From Burkholderiales bacterium (GTDB lineage Bacteria; Pseudomonadota; Gammaproteobacteria; Burkholderiales; SG8-39): DNA of 14,612 nucleotides. The position numbers and the translations under genes were made by a program. A model generated the notes under the pieces. The model had not been told where the DNA came from. It did no database searches and saw only the letters and a program-made list of their open reading frames with translations. Positions within the stretch are counted from its first letter, which is position 1, and the number at the start of each line of letters is the position of its first letter. This document shows, piece after piece, positions 6,285 through 12,798 of this stretch. The stretch is from positions 1 through 14,612 of the forward strand of contig CAKKSJ010000087.1 of the NCBI GenBank assembly GCA_919902965.1. The letters are read 5' to 3'.

Positions 6285-6728
6285 ATGTACAAACACATCC
6301 TTGTCCCGACAGACGGCTCCAAACTTTCGATCAAAGCAGCCAGGCAGGCGGTCAAACTGGCTAAGGCACTCGGCGCCAAAATCACCGGCTTTTACGCTAC
6401 CCCGGATTTCAGTTCGAGCTACTATGGAGAGGGCTTTGTTCTGCGCGCCCCTCTGACGAAGACGCGGACCGCATTTGCCGAAAAGCAAGCGCGCCGCTAC
6501 CTGTCCCTGATCGAAGTCGAAGCCGAAATGGAGAAAGTGCCCTGCGAGATCTTCCACAGCGCCAGCGACAGCCCCTATGCGGCCATCATCAACGCCGCAG
6601 CCCAAAAGAAATGCGACCTGATCGTGATGGCCTCGCACGGCCGGCGTGGACTATCCGCGCTGGTGCTGGGCAGCGAGACGCACAAAGTGCTGACCCACAG
6701 CAAGATACCAGTACTGGTCTGTCGCTGA
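6285..6728 (+). CDS. Universal stress protein, UspA family, single domain
   Basis: This 147-residue cytoplasmic protein has a typical single Usp domain. The N-terminus MYKHILVPTDGS contains the conserved Asp10 of the nucleotide site, and the C-terminal nucleotide-binding stretch is MASHGRRGLSALVLGSETHK. Compared with G-x2-G-x9-G(S/T), the first Gly is Ala116, a common substitution, while Gly119 and Gly129-Ser130 are kept, so ATP binding is plausible. AAAGGA (6273-6278) lies six bases before the ATG. The FNR/ANR box 120 bases upstream fits Usp proteins that support anaerobic survival in pseudomonads. Its stop codon directly abuts the stop codon of the convergent crotonase gene with no base between. 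Confidence 0.93.
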   Translation: MYKHILVPTDGSKLSIKAARQAVKLAKALGAKITGFYATPDFSSSYYGEGFVLRAPLTKTRTAFAEKQARRYLSLIEVEAEMEKVPCEIFHSASDSPYAAIINAAAQKKCDLIVMASHGRRGLSALVLGSETHKVLTHSKIPVLVCR

Positions 6729-7511
6729 CTATTTACCTTGGAATTTGGGTTTGCGTTTATCCATGAAAGCGCGCCGGCCTTCGCGATAATCGTCGCTGTC
6801 AAAGCAGATTTCAATCATGCGCGCTGCCTTGTCCAGATCGCGCGCAGCGGGGTCCAATCCCGTCTGGCGTATCGAAAATTTTGCCGCGGCCAGGGTGAGC
6901 GGCGCGTTTTCGGCGACCAGTTCGCAATAGGCCGCGAATTCGCGATCGAAATCGGCCACCGGCATTACGCGACTGAGGAAGCCCATTCCCAGCGCATCGG
7001 CGGCGTCGAATTTACGCGCAGAGAAAAAAATGTCCGCGGTGTTCGCCGCCCCGATTATCTGCGCAAAGCGATTGATGCCAGTGTAGTTATAACCCAGCCC
7101 CAAGCGCCCCGCAGGCATGCGGAAAACCGCGTCCGCCGCTGCGAAGCGCACATCGCAGGCAGCGGCAAGCCCCAGCCCGCCGCCCATGCAAATGCCGCGG
7201 ATCTTGGCCAATACCGGCTTGCTGCACTGCACCGGCGCTTCATAGGCCGCGACCACCGCCTGGTTGTAGATTGCCTGCGCTTCCGCGCTGCCGCGCGCTT
7301 TTTCGAACTGCGAAATATCGGCGCCGGAAATGAAAGCCTTCTCGCCCTCGCCGGTGATTACGATCAGGCGCACTTCGGGATCGGCGTCAAACGCAGCGAT
7401 CGCCCTGGGCAAGGCCATCCACATATCGTTCGAGACTGCGTTGTATTTGGTCGGATTCGAGAAAATCACCCAGCCGACCGCGTTTTCCTTGCGCGTAATC
7501 AATTCACCCAT
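6729..7511 (-). CDS. Crotonase-fold protein (enoyl-CoA hydratase/isomerase family) lacking both catalytic glutamates
   Basis: The 260-residue protein has the crotonase length and fold markers: NPTKYNAVS near the start, SGADISQF (62-69) for the first oxyanion-hole/CoA segment and GICMGGGLGLAAACD (106-120) for the second. In rat crotonase the catalytic Glu144 and Glu164 lie in GGGCE and QPE. Here the matching positions are Gly114 (GGGLG) and Ala134 (MPAG). A normal hydratase reaction is therefore unlikely; isomerase, hydrolase, decarboxylase or other CoA-ester chemistry is possible. AGAGGA precedes the ATG by five bases. It is last in the ThDP enzyme, CoA-transferase, crotonase series, 101 bases after the CoA-transferase, and probably acts on a CoA ester formed by it. 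Confidence 0.9.
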   Translation of the reverse strand: MGELITRKENAVGWVIFSNPTKYNAVSNDMWMALPRAIAAFDADPEVRLIVITGEGEKAFISGADISQFEKARGSAEAQAIYNQAVVAAYEAPVQCSKPVLAKIRGICMGGGLGLAAACDVRFAAADAVFRMPAGRLGLGYNYTGINRFAQIIGAANTADIFFSARKFDAADALGMGFLSRVMPVADFDREFAAYCELVAENAPLTLAAAKFSIRQTGLDPAARDLDKAARMIEICFDSDDYREGRRAFMDKRKPKFQGK

Positions 7512-7612
7512 GACGTTCCTCTAAAACTTCGCAACAAAACGAAGGGATATCCCCCACGCACTCACTCCGCTGGCCCTGAGAAAAACGAATCCCGCCGCGG
7601 AATCCGAAAAAC

Positions 7613-8806
7613 TCAAATAACCTTGCTATTGCGCAAGGCTGCGATTTCCGCAGCGCCGTAGCCCGCCTCGCCCAATACTTCGTCCGTGTGCTGGCCGATC
7701 TCGGGCGTGGCACTGAGCATGGTGGCTGGCGTGCGTGACAATCCCACCGCCTGGTTGATTACGTGAATCTCGCCCAGCTGCGGGTGATTGAGCTTCGCTG
7801 CCGCGCGCAGATGCTGTACCTGCGGGTCTGCGAACACCTGATCCATGCGGTAGATCGGCCCGCAAGGCACGCCCGCGGCGTTCAGAATCGAAATCCATTC
7901 TTGGCTTTTTTTTGCGCTCAGGGCCGCGTTCAATTCGGCATTCAGCGCCTTGCGGTTCTTCGCGCGATTTTCCGCGCCGTCGAATTCCGCCCGCGCAAGC
8001 AGTTCCGGGCGCCCGATGGCGGGGCACAGGCGCGTCCACATGCCCTCGCCCGACGCGGCGACGTTAATGTGGCCATCGGCGGTGGTATAAGCCGAAGTCG
8101 GCATGCTGGTCGGATGATCGTTGCCGACCTGCGGCGGTACTTCGCCCTCCATCAGGTAGCGCGCCGCCTGGAAATCCAGCAGCGCGATCCCCGACATCAG
8201 GAGTGAGGACTGCACCCACTGCCCCTGACCGGACGCTTCGCGCTCGAGCAAGGCTGTCAGGATGCCCAGCGCGGCGTACAGGCCGGCGCTCACGTCCGCG
8301 ATCGCCGCGCCGGTGCGCATCGGGCCCTCTCCGGGCCGGCCGGTGACCGACATCAGGCCGCTCATGCCCTGCGCAATCTGATCGAATCCCGGCCGCTCGA
8401 GGTAGGGACCGTCCTGGCCGAAACCGGAGATGCTGGCGAGAATGATGCGCGGGTTTATCGCCTTGAGCGACTCGTAGTCGACGCCGAGTCGGTATTTGAC
8501 ATCGGGGCGATAATTCTCGACAACGACGTCTGCGGTTCGCGCCAGCCTTGCGAAGACTTCGCGGCCTTCGGGGAGCTTGAGGTTGAGCGTCATCGCGCGC
8601 TTGTTGCGGTGCAGATTCTGGAAGTCCGGACCGTTGCGCGGCCCGCCCATGCCTTCGTTCGCATCCAAGCCCGGCGGCGATTCGATTTTGATCACGTCGG
8701 CGCCGAAATCGGCGAGTTGCTTGACGCAGGTCGGGCCCGCGCGAACGCGCGACAAATCGAGGACGCGAAAGCGCGCAAGTGCAGTAGAAGCGGGACTATG
8801 GGGCAT
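7613..8806 (-). CDS. Family III CoA-transferase (CaiB/formyl-CoA transferase type)
   Basis: This 397-residue enzyme would move CoA between carboxylic acids. Family III features run throughout: VLDLSRVRAGPTCVKQLADFG near the start, ADVIKIE, the NKRAMTLNLK segment, ADVVVENYRP and ISGFGQDGPY. The catalytic Asp, which forms the acyl-aspartyl intermediate, is Asp171 in GAAIADVSAGLYAA. The length matches the family. The substrate cannot be read from the sequence; in this context it would activate the acid handled by the neighbouring ThDP and crotonase-fold enzymes. The ATG at 8806 has no strong ribosome site. A promoter candidate (8848-8876) lies in the 111-base gap behind the ThDP gene, so it may also be transcribed alone. 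Confidence 0.92.
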   Translation of the reverse strand: MPHSPASTALARFRVLDLSRVRAGPTCVKQLADFGADVIKIESPPGLDANEGMGGPRNGPDFQNLHRNKRAMTLNLKLPEGREVFARLARTADVVVENYRPDVKYRLGVDYESLKAINPRIILASISGFGQDGPYLERPGFDQIAQGMSGLMSVTGRPGEGPMRTGAAIADVSAGLYAALGILTALLEREASGQGQWVQSSLLMSGIALLDFQAARYLMEGEVPPQVGNDHPTSMPTSAYTTADGHINVAASGEGMWTRLCPAIGRPELLARAEFDGAENRAKNRKALNAELNAALSAKKSQEWISILNAAGVPCGPIYRMDQVFADPQVQHLRAAAKLNHPQLGEIHVINQAVGLSRTPATMLSATPEIGQHTDEVLGEAGYGAAEIAALRNSKVI

Positions 8807-8847
8807 GACGGAGCCGTGGCGGTAGACAGGGGATCGGTGCGGCTAGG

Positions 8848-8876
8848 ATTATCGCGTCGCCGCCCGCGCACCGCAA
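8848..8876 (-). promoter_or_regulatory. Sigma-70-type promoter candidate for the CoA-transferase gene
   Basis: On the minus strand TTGCGG (8876-8871) and GATAAT (8853-8848) are separated by 17 bases. The -10 matches TATAAT at 5 of 6 positions; the -35 is weak (3 of 6). The start would lie near 8841, about 35 bases before the ATG. Confidence 0.4.
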
Positions 8877-8917
8877 GCTTTTCCGCGCAGCCGATCCGAA
8901 GCTGCGGCGGGTGCGCC

Positions 8918-10606
8918 TCAGGCTATCCATTCGCTTACCGGCGCGTTTGCCTGCTCCAGGGGCTGGCACACAAGGTCCACCAGCACCGGCTCGTTCGCCT
9001 CGACCGCCAGTCTCAGCGTAACTGCCAGTTTCGCCGGATCGTCCACACGATAGCTCTTGATGCCGAACGCGCCCGCCACCGCCGCATGGTCGGTGCGGGA
9101 AAAATCCACCGAGAAATAGCGTTCGCCGAAACCGGATTTCTGCCCGGCTTTGATCCAGCCGTAGGACGAGTTGGAAATAACCACCATCGCGAGCGGAATT
9201 TTCAGCCGGCAGATGGTCTCCAGCTCTCCTACGGTGAAGCCGAAACTGCCATCGCCCATGACCGAGACGATCTTCGCGCCCGGCCGGCCGAAATAGGCAC
9301 CGACTGCGGCTGCCATCGAATATCCCAGCGCGCCATGTGCACGGTTGCTGATGAAGTGCCGCCCGGTGCGCTCGTTCTCGAAATAGGCGGAGAAATACGG
9401 ACAAGGCGTGCCTGGGTCGGCGACGACGACGGCATCGCCAGGCAGCACGCGATTGAGTTCGGCCACCAGGCGCTCCGGCCGGATCGGGGATACGCCCGAT
9501 TCGGCGAGCAGGCGAAATGCGACGAATTTTTCCTGCTTCGCCGCCGCCACCGCATCGCGTCCCCAGGCGCGCGCATTCCCGCCGGCGGCGACAAGTTCGT
9601 CGCGCAGGGCCGCGAGCGTCAGCTTCGCATCGCCCACCATGCCTAGCGCGACCGGGTAGTTGGCGCCGACCACGGCTGCGTCGATGTCCAGCTGGATCAC
9701 TGCCACCTTGCCCGGCGCGGGATAGCGCCAACGCTCGGTCGTAACCGAGCCGGCGCGGCAGCTGACGAACACCACCAGATCGGCCGTCTGCACCACTGCA
9801 CGCGTAGGCAGAGTACCCCCATTGGAGCCGACTACGCCGAGGGCCAGCGGATGCGTAGCGCCGATGCTGCCCTGCCCGCTGATGGTGGTGGCGACCGGCG
9901 CGCCCAGATGTTCGGCGCAGGCGATCAGCTCCTGCTCCGCTCCCGAAATCACCACCCCGCCGCCGACGATAAACAAGGGCCGCTCGGCTTGCACCAGCAG
10001 CTTGGCCGCTGCCGCGATCGCGGCCGGATCGGCGCAAGCGCGGCGCGAAGGAAATTGGTTCAGGCTCGCGTCGCCCCAGATCTCGCTTGCGTCGACCATC
10101 TGCCTTTGCACGTCATAGGGGAAACCGATATGCACCGCGCCCGGCCTGCCCGTCGTCATCTGTTTGAACGCCTTGCGCAGCACGCGCGGTATGTCGGCGC
10201 CGGAATCGAGCACCGTGTTCCATTTGGTCAACGGCCTGAACAAGGCCTCCTGATCGAGTTCGGTGAGGGCGTAGCGGCCCCGCGCCGACACTGAAATGTC
10301 CGAAGTGAAGCACAGTACCGGGATGGACGATTCATTTGCCTCTACGATGCCGGGGAGAATGTAGGTCGCGCCGCCGCCGCTAGGCCCCTCGCATACGCCG
10401 ACCCGGCCGGACACGCGCGCATAGCCGTCCGCCATATAGGCAGCGGAGCGCTCGTCGCGGGTAAGAATATGCCGTATTCCATGCTCGAGCCGGTACATCG
10501 CATCATAAAACGGCAGCGAGGTATCGCCGCAGAGTCCGAAGATATGCTTCACGCCGTGCAGTTGCAGCATGCGCACAAACGCCTCGCCGCCGGTTACTTG
10601 ATCCAT
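8918..10606 (-). CDS. Thiamine-diphosphate-dependent enzyme, acetolactate synthase superfamily
   Basis: The 562-residue protein has the three-domain build of the acetolactate synthase/oxalyl-CoA decarboxylase superfamily. The N-terminal domain carries Glu52 in TRDERSAAYMADGYAR, the Glu that activates the ThDP ring. The central domain is around PLFIVGGG (210-217). The C-terminal domain carries the ThDP/Mg motif GDGS (451-454) with Asn479. I chose the ATG at 10606 over one at 10702 because AGAGG lies seven bases upstream and the extra residues resemble no family N-terminus. No regulatory small subunit (ilvH) is adjacent, so a catabolic carboligase or decarboxylase is more likely than branched-chain biosynthesis. 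The nearby CoA-transferase recalls the oxc/frc pair, but the sequence does not look like oxalyl-CoA decarboxylase. Confidence 0.88.
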   Translation of the reverse strand: MDQVTGGEAFVRMLQLHGVKHIFGLCGDTSLPFYDAMYRLEHGIRHILTRDERSAAYMADGYARVSGRVGVCEGPSGGGATYILPGIVEANESSIPVLCFTSDISVSARGRYALTELDQEALFRPLTKWNTVLDSGADIPRVLRKAFKQMTTGRPGAVHIGFPYDVQRQMVDASEIWGDASLNQFPSRRACADPAAIAAAAKLLVQAERPLFIVGGGVVISGAEQELIACAEHLGAPVATTISGQGSIGATHPLALGVVGSNGGTLPTRAVVQTADLVVFVSCRAGSVTTERWRYPAPGKVAVIQLDIDAAVVGANYPVALGMVGDAKLTLAALRDELVAAGGNARAWGRDAVAAAKQEKFVAFRLLAESGVSPIRPERLVAELNRVLPGDAVVVADPGTPCPYFSAYFENERTGRHFISNRAHGALGYSMAAAVGAYFGRPGAKIVSVMGDGSFGFTVGELETICRLKIPLAMVVISNSSYGWIKAGQKSGFGERYFSVDFSRTDHAAVAGAFGIKSYRVDDPAKLAVTLRLAVEANEPVLVDLVCQPLEQANAPVSEWIA

Positions 10607-10698
10607 GTATTTACCTCTATGTCGAATTGAAGCGCGCGAATATTCGCCGCGCCGTCCGCCGGCCGGTTCCTTGCCGCGGCTTGCGCACACCGGCGCCT

Positions 10699-11043
10699 TC
10701 AACCGGTGATCGGCGCCCTATTGCCCTTGCACAGGCCTTGCAGGCAGGAAAAATGATAAAAACGCTGATTGAGATACAGCGTCATAGCGTCGATATCGCC
10801 CGCGCTCCAGCTGCCGCCCGCCTGCCCGCTCCAGCGCTGTACCTGCGCGCGCAGACCGGTGAGCGATGTTGCCTTGCGCGCACTGCGGCTGTGCACGCTG
10901 CTCTTGTGGCAGGCGCCACAGCGCGTTTCGTAGAGTAGTCTGCCGCGCTCCGCGTCGCCTGCGGCCCAGGCCGCGGACAGACCCGCAGCAAGATTGATTG
11001 CCAGCGCGATCAGCGCAGCCCGGATGGCAGCCCGCCCTATCAT
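10699..11043 (-). CDS. Small mono-heme c-type cytochrome, exported
   Basis: The 114-residue protein begins with a signal peptide (MIGRAAIR, hydrophobic core, AWA before Ala28) and carries one heme site, Cys42-Gly-Ala-Cys45-His46. It is expected in the periplasm. The usual distal Met of class I cytochromes is not obvious: Met87 lies in the putative C-terminal helix (DIDAMTLYLNQRFYHF), and His51, five residues after the heme His, is another candidate. Two further cysteines (100, 105) near the end may form a disulfide. I start at the ATG at 11043 because it gives a standard signal peptide; a GTG at 11079 would add 12 residues. It is 41 bases behind the response regulator and 92 bases before the ThDP gene. 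The redox partner is unknown. Confidence 0.8.
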   Translation of the reverse strand: MIGRAAIRAALIALAINLAAGLSAAWAAGDAERGRLLYETRCGACHKSSVHSRSARKATSLTGLRAQVQRWSGQAGGSWSAGDIDAMTLYLNQRFYHFSCLQGLCKGNRAPITG

Positions 11044-11084
11044 TCGCGGTTCCCGGTCAGGCGCGGGGCGTGCATGCACTTCAC

Positions 11085-11888
11085 CTAGCGCAGACCCAGC
11101 ACGGACCTGATGCCGGTAAGCAGTACATCGCGGTCAAAGGGCTTGGTGATGTAACCGTCGGCGCCGCCGGCCAGCCCACGCATGACATCCTCGCGTTGCG
11201 CCTTGCCGGTCAGCATGATGACCGGTATGGATTTCAGCTGCGGATGCGAGCGCAGGCGCGCCAGAACATCGAAACCATTGATATCCGGCAGGCCCACATC
11301 GAGCAGTACCACGTCAGGCAAGGGCGATGCGCGCAGGGCTTCCAGTATCTGCTCACGGTTGGCGGCCAGTCGCGGCACGAACTTTTCCATGGTCAGCAAG
11401 AACTTGAGGGCGCGCTGCAGTTCGGGATCGTCCTCTACGACCAGCATGTGATAGCTCGTTCCATCCAGCGGCTCGATCTTTTTCGCCGCTTTGCGGGCGA
11501 TGCTTACGTAATAGCCGCTTAATTTCAGCGCCGTCGTGCCGTTTTCCGCTTCGCCGCGCGCCTGCTCGGCGGCTTGCGCAGACGGCTCGGCCGGCGCCTG
11601 TTCGGCGAAGAAATAACTGAAGTCGATATTCAGTTCCTGTTCCAGGGTTGCGGGCTTGATGTACTCGCCCTGCGCCAACAGCTGCGCGGTCTGCCGGATT
11701 TCCTCGGATGAAAGCACCTTGGTACGCTGCGTAATTTCGGCTATGCTCGATTTTCCGTCTAGCAGCACCAGCAGCTCGAGCGCGGAATTGGAGAGTTCCG
11801 TCGATCCTCTCTTGAGTTCTTCATCGCCTTTGTCCGTAAGCGCGAATACATCGTCGCCGCGGATCTCTATGCGTTCTTCCATGGTCAT
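11085..11888 (-). CDS. Response regulator with N-terminal non-receiver domain and C-terminal receiver domain
   Basis: The 267-residue protein has reversed architecture. Residues about 1-90 form an unrecognised alpha/beta module (LSNSALELLVLLDGKSSIAE..., possibly winged-helix). Residues about 95-145 are an Ala/Glu-rich linker. Residues about 146-267 are a receiver domain with the acidic pocket Glu152-Asp153-Asp154, phospho-acceptor Asp197 in LLDVGLP, Thr227 in MLTGKA and Lys249 in TKPF. All phosphorylation residues are intact. There is no classical DNA-binding output and no sensor kinase in the window, so it may act through protein contacts. GAGG lies seven bases before the ATG at 11888. An FNR/ANR-like box and a further dyad lie upstream, suggesting control by oxygen. 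The cytochrome gene follows. Confidence 0.87.
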   Translation of the reverse strand: MTMEERIEIRGDDVFALTDKGDEELKRGSTELSNSALELLVLLDGKSSIAEITQRTKVLSSEEIRQTAQLLAQGEYIKPATLEQELNIDFSYFFAEQAPAEPSAQAAEQARGEAENGTTALKLSGYYVSIARKAAKKIEPLDGTSYHMLVVEDDPELQRALKFLLTMEKFVPRLAANREQILEALRASPLPDVVLLDVGLPDINGFDVLARLRSHPQLKSIPVIMLTGKAQREDVMRGLAGGADGYITKPFDRDVLLTGIRSVLGLR

Positions 11889-11965
11889 GAACTCACCTCG
11901 CCCGATCGTGCTTCCATCGAAGTCCGTGGACCCCGCCAGGAACTATCGTATTTGAGCATTTAGCC

Positions 11966-11979
11966 CTTGGCTTGCCAAG
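11966..11979. promoter_or_regulatory. Perfect dyad CTTGGC-N2-GCCAAG in the response-regulator promoter
   Basis: CTTGGC (11966-11971) and GCCAAG (11974-11979) are perfect reverse complements separated by two bases. On the minus strand the dyad lies between the FNR-like box and the -10-like TAAATG (11962-11957), so a bound protein would block or modulate the promoter. The cognate regulator is unknown. Confidence 0.4.
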
Positions 11980-11984
11980 CACTT

Positions 11985-11998
11985 TTGATCTGCGTCAA
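11985..11998 (-). promoter_or_regulatory. FNR/ANR-like box upstream of the response regulator
   Basis: The minus strand reads TTGACGCAGATCAA, nine of ten matches to TTGAT-N4-ATCAA. It is 97 bases upstream of the response-regulator ATG. A weak -10-like TAAATG at 11962-11957 fits an activator position near -41.5 with a start near 11950. No plus-strand gene begins nearby, so the minus-strand response regulator is the likely target. Confidence 0.6.
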
Positions 11999-12094
11999 GC
12001 AGATGCATTTCTTGTCGATAGCAGCTGAACGCAAAGGACATGGAAGGCTGCCCGAAGGGAGTTCCTGCGCCGGCCTTGGCTAGGCTCCCTTGCA

Positions 12095-12508
12095 TCATTC
12101 CGTCACTTTCCCGCGCATCAGTTTGACCGCACCACGCCTGGTCTTGTGGTCCAGGCGCTTTCTTTGCGAACTCCGCGTCGGCTTGGTCGGTCTGCGCTTT
12201 TTCCGCGTCAGCGCAACGCCGCGGACCAGTTCCCGCAGCCGCTGCAAGGCTTCTTCCCGGTTTTTTTCCCGGCTGCGGTGCTGCTGCGCCTTGATCACGA
12301 TCACGCCGTCCTTGCTGATGCGCTGATCGCGCAGGCCCAGCAAGCGTTCTTTATACAGGTCCGGCAGCGACGATGCGCCGATGTCAAAGCGCAGGTGGAT
12401 TGCGCTGGAAACCTTGTTGACGTTCTGCCCCCCGGCCCCCTGGGCGCGAATCGCATTGATCTCGATTTCCCTCGCCGGAATGGCGACGCCGACGCAGATA
12501 TGCAGCAC
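12095..12508 (-). CDS. arfB: Alternative ribosome-rescue factor ArfB (YaeJ), GTG start
   Basis: ArfB enters ribosomes stalled at the end of broken mRNA and hydrolyses the peptidyl-tRNA. From a GTG at 12508 the protein is 137 residues, close to the 140 of the E. coli protein. The catalytic GGQ motif is at 26-28 inside RAQGAGGQNVNKVSSAIHLR, and the C-terminus is a basic tail (RKKRRPTKPTRSSQRKRLD and onward) that would lie in the mRNA channel. An in-frame ATG at 12634 would add 42 residues unlike the family and bury the start inside the GIY-YIG gene, so I reject it. No Shine-Dalgarno is clear; with only 13 bases after the GIY-YIG stop, translational coupling is plausible. Confidence 0.9.
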   Translation of the reverse strand: MLHICVGVAIPAREIEINAIRAQGAGGQNVNKVSSAIHLRFDIGASSLPDLYKERLLGLRDQRISKDGVIVIKAQQHRSREKNREEALQRLRELVRGVALTRKKRRPTKPTRSSQRKRLDHKTRRGAVKLMRGKVTE

Positions 12509-12521
12509 GCCTGCGCCCGCC

Positions 12522-12776
12522 CTAACTGGCGCCGTGCCGGCGGCCGAATTCGCGCTTGTCGCGCGGTGACAAACGCTTGATTTGGCACTCAGCCCTGGAC
12601 GCGGCCGAGCGATCCGCGTATTCGATCGCCGCAAGCAATCGCAAGGGCGGGTGGGAACGCGTATAGCGCGCGCCCTTTCCGCTCAGGTGCGCTGCGTAGC
12701 GCGCCGCTACGTTGACCGCGATACCGGTGTAAATGCTTCCGTCCCTGCACTCGATCAGGTAGACGAACCAGGCCAT
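12522..12776 (-). CDS. Small GIY-YIG nuclease-domain protein (UPF0213/YhbQ type)
   Basis: The 84-residue protein is a stand-alone GIY-YIG domain of the usual UPF0213 size. Visible residues are Tyr6 in FVYLIEC, YTG at 16-18 (the YIG element), Arg26 in AARYAAHLSGKGARYTR, His30, and the metal-binding Glu63 in SRAECQIKRLS. All expected catalytic positions are present, so nuclease activity is plausible; E. coli YhbQ has been linked to DNA binding or cleavage, but the role is not settled. It starts 22 bases after the ppdK stop and ends 13 bases before arfB, so it probably shares their transcript. The ribosome site (GGGCGGAA directly upstream) is weak. Confidence 0.88.
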   Translation of the reverse strand: MAWFVYLIECRDGSIYTGIAVNVAARYAAHLSGKGARYTRSHPPLRLLAAIEYADRSAASRAECQIKRLSPRDKREFGRRHGAS

Positions 12777-12798
12777 TTCCGCCCAATGCAGCGCAGCC

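Noticed and set aside
7527..7553. Short hairpin CTTCG/CGAAG and palindrome GGGATATCCC in the gap before the crotonase gene
   Set aside because: Stems are 5 bp, with no T-run or recognisable operator; too weak to call.
8609..9646. Plus-strand open frame antisense to the CoA-transferase and ThDP genes
   Set aside because: It crosses two genuine genes and their gap and has no protein-like motif pattern.
10636..10647. 12-bp palindrome GCGAATATTCGC upstream of the ThDP gene as an operator
   Set aside because: It is perfect and 30 bases before the start codon, but no promoter elements flank it and I know no matching regulator, so I do not claim a site.
10688..10708. Terminator hairpin at the end of the cytochrome gene
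   Set aside because: CACCGG/CCGGTG forms only a 6-bp stem overlapping the stop codon, with no T-run; likely chance in GC-rich DNA.
12055..12091. Intrinsic terminator after arfB
   Set aside because: AAGGGAG and CTCCCTT can pair, but the loop is over 20 bases and no T-run follows on the minus strand.
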